64,000 bases of DNA, from positions 16,499 to 80,498 of the IMG/VR virus record IMGVR_UViG_3300046170_000464. One strand, given 5' to 3'. Under the pieces are notes generated by a model that was not told the origin of the DNA, did not search any database, and worked only from the letters and a program-made list of their open reading frames with translations. Positions within the stretch are counted from its first letter, which is position 1; every line of letters starts with the position of its first letter. Positions 58,930 through 64,000 of this stretch are shown one piece after another. This stretch comes from a virus. Made by a program: the position numbers and the translations under genes.

Positions 58930-59135
58930 TTTGAAAACACATGCAAGGGAACACAATAGTAGGCGTCACCAACGACAGTTGTTATTGAAATAAGTCTCCG
59001 TGGATGGACCATGTCACATACCTCTTTCTCCGCTCTGTTGAGTTGAACTTGCATCCCTCTCGTTAGAAGCATTCCGACACCCGAGCTGCAGCAGACAATT
59101 AGCAAAGTGGAAATAATTGTGTTGATTTTAGACAT
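58926..59135 (-). CDS. Small membrane-anchored protein
   Basis: A 69-residue protein. N-terminal hydrophobic helix (INTIISTLLIVCCSSGVGML) then a short soluble part with Arg-rich HPRRLISITTVVGDAYYCVP. It is coupled to the MarR-like gene by a 4-nt overlap, so it could act as a membrane partner of the regulator. No family recognised. Confidence 0.6.
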   Translation of the reverse strand: MSKINTIISTLLIVCCSSGVGMLLTRGMQVQLNRAEKEVCDMVHPRRLISITTVVGDAYYCVPLHVFSK

Positions 59136-59206
59136 TGTGTAACACGAGGAACTACAGGAGTTAAGTAGTAAAGATTAGAGTAACAACAGTTACAAAAACA
59201 AAAGCC

Positions 59207-59362
59207 ATGGAAACTGCATTGGTTACCCATCTCGATAAGAAACGCTCTGCACAGAAGCGTGAGCAGAACAAGATGCGGATGGAAAGGAGCCTCGATAAAA
59301 CAGAGGGACGCAACGTCCTTGTTTACCGGGGTGTGCCTTACGTACGGGCTCAAGCCAAATAG
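59207..59362 (+). CDS. DUF4278-like small protein
   Basis: A 51-residue frame on the plus strand, ATG 59207 to TAG 59362. A charged helix (KKRSAQKREQNKMRMERSLD) is followed by LVYRGVPYVRAQAK. The Y-R-G-V-x-Y motif is that of DUF4278, which is almost confined to cyanobacteria and their phages. It stands alone on this strand and meets a minus-strand gene end to end. Confidence 0.6.
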   Translation: METALVTHLDKKRSAQKREQNKMRMERSLDKTEGRNVLVYRGVPYVRAQAK

Positions 59363-59566
59363 TCAGCTTTCGATTGTTCGCGAAAGATCACTAGCTTCAA
59401 TCAGCCTTTTCAAGACGAGCAAACCCTTCACTGTTATTGGCTCGAGTTCACGTTCAAGATCCAGCTTCAGGCGTATATCGTCCTTGAGCTGGGTCTTTTC
59501 GTGTGAGCTGATGGAATCGAGAATGAATAAAATTGCTTCGCTGTAGATTTCTTCTGTGTTAGCCAT
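59363..59566 (-). CDS. Hypothetical small acidic protein
   Basis: From ATG 59566 this is 67 residues (MANTEEIYSEAILFILDSIS), helical and acidic (LKLDLERELEPITVKGLLVL). It overlaps the upstream gene's stop by 8 nt, which sets the start. No family recognised. Confidence 0.6.
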   Translation of the reverse strand: MANTEEIYSEAILFILDSISSHEKTQLKDDIRLKLDLERELEPITVKGLLVLKRLIEASDLSRTIES

Positions 59567-59954
59567 CGATTGAGGTTGCAGGGTGTTCATGAGTTAATCG
59601 TTTGAATTTGAATGCCTGTGGGGACTGTGAGATCTCAGCCCACGCAAAAGAAAAACTTTTATCGGGATGGACCTTCTTCCAGTACCACTTGCCTTTGAGT
59701 TGTACAATCTCAGCTGTACCGTTGAACTCTTTCAACAGCGCATTTATCCGAGACTTTGTTGTAACGGTGAGAAATCCATGATGGTTGACTTCAAGTTCTT
59801 CATCAGTAATCTTGCAGATACATTTTGAGTACAAATAAACGTTCACACGCTTTGTAACTCCAGGAAAGTCGATAATCTCAACGCGAGTGTTCCTCACTTT
59901 GAGATTTTGCTGCGATTTGCAAGCTTTCAACATGTTTTCTTCGATCTTTCGCAT
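59559..59954 (-). CDS. Hypothetical protein
   Basis: From ATG 59954 this is 131 residues (MRKIEENMLKACKSQQNLKV). The middle is beta-rich (RVNVYLYSKCICKITDEELE) and the end is Trp/Lys-rich (LKGKWYWKKVHPDKSFSFAW). Its 5' end overlaps the next upstream frame by 77 nt. No family recognised. Confidence 0.6.
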   Translation of the reverse strand: MRKIEENMLKACKSQQNLKVRNTRVEIIDFPGVTKRVNVYLYSKCICKITDEELEVNHHGFLTVTTKSRINALLKEFNGTAEIVQLKGKWYWKKVHPDKSFSFAWAEISQSPQAFKFKRLTHEHPATSIDG

Positions 59955-60114
59955 AGCTTGTGATTGGTCTAGCAAGGTAGTAATAAGCAAGTGGATTTAG
60001 TGTCTGTAGTTCCTTGACCTTGTCATAAGCCGCAGACCACGTTTCACATTCTTCCACCAATAAACCTCTAGCCCCCGTGGATGCATCACGCATCTTGATA
60101 AAACAACATGTCAT
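59878..60114 (-). CDS. Hypothetical small protein
   Basis: A 78-residue protein, ATG 60114. GARGLLVEECETWSAAYDKV and PLAYYYLARPITSYAKDRRK look protein-like. It overlaps the downstream gene by about 77 nt, a long same-strand overlap for this region. Unknown function. Confidence 0.5.
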   Translation of the reverse strand: MTCCFIKMRDASTGARGLLVEECETWSAAYDKVKELQTLNPLAYYYLARPITSYAKDRRKHVESLQIAAKSQSEEHSR

Positions 60115-60187
60115 CGAAAGTAAACCATTAAAAAAGTGCTTACCCTAAGCATTGTTGCTTAGAATGAGCACAGTGTCAAACTATAAG

Positions 60188-60343
60188 TCAGGATTCAATG
60201 ATTTCAGGTTGATCGTTAGCTCCTAAACGAAGCTCAGTAGCTCCAGATAGCACGCCATCTTTGGAGACCATTACCTCTTTCTTCTGTTGTTCATCACTCA
60301 AGTTGCGAATGATGTCTAACGCAAGTTGTTCGAAGGTGTACAT
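60188..60343 (-). CDS. Small acidic protein
   Basis: A 51-residue frame, ATG 60343 to TGA 60188: MYTFEQLALDIIRNLSDEQQ then LSGATELRLGANDQPEIIES. Acidic with a helical start. No family recognised; it fits the string of small early genes. Confidence 0.5.
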   Translation of the reverse strand: MYTFEQLALDIIRNLSDEQQKKEVMVSKDGVLSGATELRLGANDQPEIIES

Positions 60344-60369
60344 CGATTTAAGTACTAATCATTCTAATT

Positions 60370-60537
60370 TTAGGGGCAAGGTTCAAAATCATTTGGTATA
60401 CAAGCATAGATTAAGTTGTGTTCAGTTTCTGCTCTGAACTTAACCAGTGCATCCATAGAATCTTCAGCCGTCACAACTGTTTTAGTCAAGTCGTTGTTGA
60501 CGTCTCGGTAACGAATCAAGTAAGTACTGGTCGTCAC
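60370..60537 (-). CDS. Small protein with GTG start
   Basis: A 55-residue frame from GTG 60537 to TAA 60370. AGGAGA lies just upstream of the GTG. It reads TSTYLIRYRDVNNDLTKTVV and ALVKFRAETEHNLIYACIPN, a short beta-helix pattern. Unknown function. Confidence 0.5.
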   Translation of the reverse strand: MTTSTYLIRYRDVNNDLTKTVVTAEDSMDALVKFRAETEHNLIYACIPNDFEPCP

Positions 60538-60564
60538 ATCTCTCCTGTGGTGGGTGTTTTGAAT

Positions 60565-60765
60565 TCAAGCATTGATCTGAAAATAGGGGTGATCAGTTTC
60601 TAATACCTGGTTACTACCTGACGCAAACACAAACCGATCAATCGGCAGGTACTCGTCAGTTTCAGCACAATAAACAGTAGGGATACAATCCAACTGTTCT
60701 TTGTCTAAAACCTCAAGAATCTTCATCAATTGGTAATAACTCGGAGTATTGCCACGTTCAGACAT
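60565..60765 (-). CDS. Hypothetical small protein
   Basis: A 66-residue protein (MSERGNTPSYYQLMKILEVL; TVYCAETDEYLPIDRFVFAS). Mixed helix-strand composition, acidic. No family recognised. Confidence 0.55.
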   Translation of the reverse strand: MSERGNTPSYYQLMKILEVLDKEQLDCIPTVYCAETDEYLPIDRFVFASGSNQVLETDHPYFQINA

Positions 60766-60796
60766 GTTCTACCAGCTTTGATTTAATCATAATTGG

Positions 60797-60985
60797 TTAA
60801 GGTTTCGGAGGTCCGTGGTGGTTAGTACAGTTCTTCCTTGCTAAGGCGGACTGGTCGCGTCGATACTTGCGCCAGAAAGCTTTCTCAAGGGCTGTGAGTT
60901 TAGGCTGTGGCTTTGAAAGTTGTTCAAGGGCTTTGTCCTTAGCGGCTGCGATGTTGTTTTCAGGGTTTGTATACCAGTGGTTCAT
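60797..60985 (-). CDS. Small basic protein
   Basis: A 62-residue protein (AAAKDKALEQLSKPQPKLTA; LEKAFWRKYRRDQSALARKN). Basic and helical; nucleic-acid binding is possible from charge. The start overlaps the upstream stop by 4 nt. Confidence 0.55.
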   Translation of the reverse strand: MNHWYTNPENNIAAAKDKALEQLSKPQPKLTALEKAFWRKYRRDQSALARKNCTNHHGPPKP

Positions 60986-61185
60986 ACTCTTAAGCTCGGT
61001 AACTCGTCAGGCATCTTGCCCGTGAGCTTAGGGTCGAACACGTGACAAAGAAGGGATCGAATCAGTTTGTTTCTGATCTCATAATGTTCTGGATCGGTTT
61101 GTTGTTCATAGCAGTTGTTCCCTTGAAGTGAGTCCAGCAAAACCCACAGTTCTGCTTTGGTCAGTCCTAAGCACTTGGTTTTCAT
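60982..61185 (-). CDS. Hypothetical small protein
   Basis: A 67-residue protein (LGLTKAELWVLLDSLQGNNC; YEIRNKLIRSLLCHVFDPKL). Two amphipathic helices. It is coupled to the next gene by an ATGA overlap. No family recognised. Confidence 0.6.
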   Translation of the reverse strand: MKTKCLGLTKAELWVLLDSLQGNNCYEQQTDPEHYEIRNKLIRSLLCHVFDPKLTGKMPDELPSLRV

Positions 61186-61209
61186 GGCGATGATGATAGG
61201 GGAATTCCC

Positions 61210-61908
61210 TCAGTTGGTTACATACTTGGCACCGGAGCCATGAGCCTCAACAAAGATGTCGGTCTTAGCTCCGTCGCACAGTGAGCAGGTGATGCACTGC
61301 GCCTTACTATTAGCAGCAGTCGCGGGACACAGCTTGCCACTGAAGGACTGTTCACCCTTTGCCACAACAGCAAACGTCTTCCACCCGTGAGCACTGGCGT
61401 CTAGGTAGTCAGCGAACGAATCACATGAAGCTTGGAACACTCCTTTGCACCACTGTGCCCATGGTTGTCTCCACTGGTGTGTGTAACCCGTGTGACCTGC
61501 AGCGTGCTCATTCAGCAGTGTGATCAGTGACGGTGAAATCATTGCTGGATCACCGTAAGCCCCGTAGCGTATCTTTCGACCCTGAATGTCAGAAGGATTT
61601 AGATCAGATAACTTGCCATAGATACCACGCTTATATGATTTCCAAACTGCATTTGGGGCTTGCCCGACATTCACGTAGCAAGACCTTGAACCATCTGATT
61701 GTTTACGGTGTGGACAATCACCGCAGACAGTATCATCCATCCCGAGGTTAACTGCATCAACTGGATTTATATTCTCGTGGAGTATCCATAGTTGACACAT
61801 ATCTCCTGTCTTAGTGTTACTTGAACCCATGGTCATTATCACCACGAAGGGTGAACCATTGACTGGAGATGTTCCGTGTTGGAGAACGTAGCCTTTGAAC
61901 TTAGTCAT
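61210..61908 (-). CDS. Conserved phage protein with two cysteine clusters
   Basis: A 232-residue protein. CGDCPHRKQSDGSRSCYVNV (four Cys), then RKIRYGAYGDPAMISPSLIT, TGYTHQW, ASCDSFADYLDASAHGWKTF and a terminal CITCSLCDGAKTD. This combination recurs in many phages and I recognise the pattern, but the function is unknown. The Cys clusters could hold zinc or an iron-sulfur centre. Confidence 0.75.
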   Translation of the reverse strand: MTKFKGYVLQHGTSPVNGSPFVVIMTMGSSNTKTGDMCQLWILHENINPVDAVNLGMDDTVCGDCPHRKQSDGSRSCYVNVGQAPNAVWKSYKRGIYGKLSDLNPSDIQGRKIRYGAYGDPAMISPSLITLLNEHAAGHTGYTHQWRQPWAQWCKGVFQASCDSFADYLDASAHGWKTFAVVAKGEQSFSGKLCPATAANSKAQCITCSLCDGAKTDIFVEAHGSGAKYVTN

Positions 61909-62074
61909 CTGAATAATTGATTGATGTTGTTTGTGTAAAAGTTTGAGGATCGTTAAAGTCGATGTTCTCGCATAGTCCTACATACTGTCGGAATGCATCA
62001 TCGTCACCACCCTCACGCCATGTGATCCTGTCGTAGATAACAGTTCTGGTGATTGTGATTCTTGAAATGTTCAT
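61901..62074 (-). CDS. Small hypothetical protein
   Basis: A 57-residue frame, ATG 62074 to TAA 61901. MNISRITITRTVIYDRITWR then EGGDDDAFRQYVGLCENIDF. It overlaps the downstream start by 8 nt and the upstream stop by 4 nt, exactly the packing of its neighbours, which supports it as real. Confidence 0.65.
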   Translation of the reverse strand: MNISRITITRTVIYDRITWREGGDDDAFRQYVGLCENIDFNDPQTFTQTTSINYSDD

Positions 62075-62283
62075 AGCATCCGAGCCTTTCTACGCTCATC
62101 ATGCTCGTCCCAATATTGTTGCGCCGTGGGGTTAGGAACGAGGCTGATGATTTGTTCATCCTGCCTAGCCATTGCTGACCATTTGTTAGCAGCCTGTGTC
62201 AAATCTTTTGCATAGATGCACATACTATCGCGAGTGTATTCTGTACCACTCCATGTATGATATAGAGCCATGAAACGTTTCAT
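62071..62283 (-). CDS. Hypothetical small protein
   Basis: From ATG 62283 this is 70 residues (MKRFMALYHTWSGTEYTRDS), then DLTQAANKWSAMARQDEQII and a charged end. The start overlaps the upstream stop (62280) by 4 nt. No family recognised. Confidence 0.6.
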   Translation of the reverse strand: MKRFMALYHTWSGTEYTRDSMCIYAKDLTQAANKWSAMARQDEQIISLVPNPTAQQYWDEHDERRKARML

Positions 62284-62576
62284 ACTGTCACCTCTTGAGG
62301 TTGATGATGTCTGTGCCACCAGTCTGTAACGTGCTTGCGTACGTGACATTGACACTCACAAAATGTATCAAAGGCTCGCTTATTCAAAGGATGATCAATG
62401 TCCATGTAGTCCCACGACATGTAAAACATACCGCTGTATCTACACTTAACGATCTTCCCCACGCGTTCATCACCCTCACCGATCGGATCACATAGATACA
62501 CATACTTGTGTGCACTGTGTTTGTGATAACTAGCAGGCTCGATAAACTCAACGTCGATTGTTAATGGGAGTGACAT
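62280..62576 (-). CDS. Hypothetical protein rich in Cys and His
   Basis: A 98-residue protein. KYVYLCDPIGEGDERVGKIV, then KCRYSGMFYMSWDYMD, and CECQCHVRKHVTDWWHRHHQ near the end. The Cys/His density suggests metal binding. No family recognised. Confidence 0.6.
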   Translation of the reverse strand: MSLPLTIDVEFIEPASYHKHSAHKYVYLCDPIGEGDERVGKIVKCRYSGMFYMSWDYMDIDHPLNKRAFDTFCECQCHVRKHVTDWWHRHHQPQEVTV

Positions 62577-62578
62577 GG

Positions 62579-62842
62579 TTAGAAAGAAGTAGGGAAGTAA
62601 GTTTGTAAGTAAGCGATATCACTATGAGTTAAACACTTGGAAGCTGAGTGATAAATAGTCACTCCACCTGAACAATGAGTGAACGAATCACTGTAGATAG
62701 CAGGCCACTGTTCACTGTTAACTTGAACATGTACGTCCACAGTTTCGATGTCAGTTGCAACGTGGACGTTTATACAACGCCCTGAAGGTAAGCGAACGTA
62801 GTGTTTAGAACCACGAGGAAGATCAAAGATAGATAGTTTCAT
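62579..62842 (-). CDS. Hypothetical small protein
   Basis: From ATG 62842 this is 87 residues (MKLSIFDLPRGSKHYVRLPS), beta-rich in the middle (INVHVATDIETVDVHVQVNS). It ends 2 nt before the next gene. A two-residue longer start at 62848 would overlap the upstream stop by 4 nt. No family recognised. Confidence 0.6.
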   Translation of the reverse strand: MKLSIFDLPRGSKHYVRLPSGRCINVHVATDIETVDVHVQVNSEQWPAIYSDSFTHCSGGVTIYHSASKCLTHSDIAYLQTYFPTSF

Positions 62843-62844
62843 GA

Positions 62845-63204
62845 TCAATTCCAGTAGTTACCTAACTCAAACTCTGCACGGTAGCTGTCAGTTAGTTGCT
62901 CAGATACCCACAGACGAAGTGATCTAGGGAACGTGTTGCGTATTGACTGAGTCATACTGCACTGAGTCAATAAGTAATCCTTAGCTGCAGGCATTACTAG
63001 ATTTCGTTCGACATAGTTGATGGCTCGCTCATAGTCGAACTCACCTCGTTTGTGAAACTTAGAGAGACATTTACCAACGACGTTGGCATGTTCACCTGAA
63101 AAGTTGCGAGCATGAAGTTCTAGTTCAGTCGCTGCGTGGCAATCAAAATCAGTCATGAAATCACCTGTAAGTTGATGTAAAAGGTCATGATCATAAATGA
63201 TCAC
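62845..63204 (-). CDS. Hypothetical protein, first gene of the right-hand minus block
   Basis: A 119-residue protein (ATG 63204; ATG 63156 is possible). FDCHAATELELHARNFSGEH, then FHKRGEFDYERAINYVERNL and a helical end. This G-x-F/Y-D-x-E-R-A pattern recurs in small phage proteins of unknown role. It is the furthest-upstream gene seen for the leftward operon. Confidence 0.6.
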   Translation of the reverse strand: MIIYDHDLLHQLTGDFMTDFDCHAATELELHARNFSGEHANVVGKCLSKFHKRGEFDYERAINYVERNLVMPAAKDYLLTQCSMTQSIRNTFPRSLRLWVSEQLTDSYRAEFELGNYWN

Positions 63205-64000
63205 GATTCAAATGATGTAGGTTGACCTATTACTAACGTATGCAGAATCTGCACTTGGTAGTGAATAAGTCAACCAAAGTGAATGAAACTAAAAAGTGTA
63301 CATAGAGCACACACAATGTGATACAAAGTATTCAGTTGTTGTGAAAACTATTCAGTTTTAAATGGTGGGGGTACCACATGTCTGCCTGTGTGTTGATACA
63401 TACAAGCCAGCATGGATACAAAGTTTTAGATGACCGGCCGGTTTCGCTTTACCCTAACCAGTGTCCACGGGATCCCGCCCGACGTGTGACACTGCGGCAG
63501 TGAGCTGTCCGCTTCTTCAGTCGATTATTAAGTTGTCTAGGTTCTGGCTAAGGTTCAACGTTTGTCGTTGTTCCGTCGCTTGTTATCAAGTGTCGCAGAT
63601 GCTGCCAGAAATGGCAAGATCTTGAGACGGTTCGGTGATTGGTCCAAGGGGACAAACTACCTGGCGATCCGAAAGGGGAAGAAGCGAAGTCCTAAGCCCT
63701 GTTCGTGTCGTTGAGATAACAATACATCCCACCAGTGCCATCGACCGCTGACTGTGTGCCGCTTGTTCGATTGTCATACTGTGTGCGGTCTGTGCTCTCA
63801 GTAGTAAAGGAAACGCGCGCGCGATTAAATCATACGACCCACCCCCCGTGGGTTCACTTGTTACAAACTGAAACAATGATAGGAAGGGGGCGACCCACCA
63901 AGTCATCATGATCCTTCATATGTATACCCACAATGTGTAATTATCTCGACCCCGCAATCGGCCTTTTTTTACATATAAAACATACTCGACGGGGCGGGCG
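63205..64000. other. Gene-free, GC-richer, hairpin-rich right end
   Basis: No convincing gene lies in these 796 nt. Near 63220-63280, GGTTGACC and GTCAACC form a spaced inverted repeat around TGCAGAATCTGCA (a 13-nt palindrome), likely promoter or operator DNA for the leftward block. Further right are ACCGGCCGGT (63433-63442), CACTGC-G-GCAGTG (63490-63502), TGCCA-GAAA-TGGCA (63603-63616), a CG-alternating run near 63815 and two copies of CGACCCACC. Base composition is richer in G+C than the coding blocks. It could hold an untranslated RNA, an origin or a genome-end region. Confidence 0.45.

Noticed and set aside
60361-60420. Possible tRNA T-arm (GGTTCAAAATC)
   Set aside because: No matching acceptor stem or other arms nearby, and it lies inside a small gene.
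63586-63909. 107-codon minus-strand open frame in the right-end region
   Set aside because: Composition is not protein-like, it lacks a ribosome site, and it spans the CG-rich repeats.

Overview
The window is one continuous piece of a lytic tailed-phage genome that very probably infects a cyanobacterium, most likely a phycobilisome-containing one such as Synechococcus. The cyanobacterial signs are two short proteins with the shape of the phycobilisome-degradation adaptor NblA, a DUF4278-like protein, a porin-like secreted protein, ThyX, a CobS/MoxR-type AAA+ ATPase and three 2-oxoglutarate oxygenases beside the tail fibres. No integrase, tRNA, rRNA, CRISPR array or insertion sequence was seen. 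Terminase large subunit, RNA polymerase, ribonucleotide reductase and photosystem genes are absent, and the first gene is cut by the window edge, so the genome continues outside. No tape-measure or sheath gene was recognised, which favours a short-tailed virion, but this is inference.

Layout. (1) 1-20 kb, mostly + strand: virion and lysis genes. These are a DUF3310 protein, a GT17 glycosyltransferase, portal, a scaffold-like gene overlapping the portal end by about 490 nt, major capsid protein, a second capsid protein, connector/tail candidates, a collar-type fibre protein, an NblA-like protein and a secreted lytic transglycosylase. A minus-strand Dps-like/HTH pair interrupts them. (2) 19.4-22.4 kb, minus: regulatory-looking genes with long same-strand overlaps and a 14-bp palindrome. 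(3) 22.7-31.3 kb, +: fibre locus with alanine/serine/glycine repeat proteins and two tail-collar proteins. (4) 31.3-41.4 kb, mixed: oxygenases, HNH proteins, small membrane and secreted proteins, lysine-rich virion-type small proteins, a C39-like peptidase and ThyX. (5) 41.4-53.1 kb, minus: replication (primase-helicase, PD-(D/E)XK nuclease, SSB-like protein, family A DNA polymerase). (6) 53.1-57.5 kb, minus: an operon of a VWA protein, a MoxR-family ATPase, a DUF3150-like protein and a small partner. (7) 57.8-63.2 kb, minus: many small early-type genes. (8) 63.2-64 kb: a gene-free, GC-richer, hairpin-rich end.

How it works together. The right half reads leftward as an early/replication block, with NblA-like adaptors and the MoxR-VWA module as likely host-takeover functions. 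The left half reads mainly rightward as the late block. The most unusual features are the MoxR-VWA-DUF3150 operon and a set of seven reading frames that each break with the same +1 polarity (plus a possible eighth). Four breaks lie in the fibre locus and are placed to within a few bases by protein repeats. The breaks may be programmed +1 frameshifts, or single-base insertions that are either real or sequencing errors.
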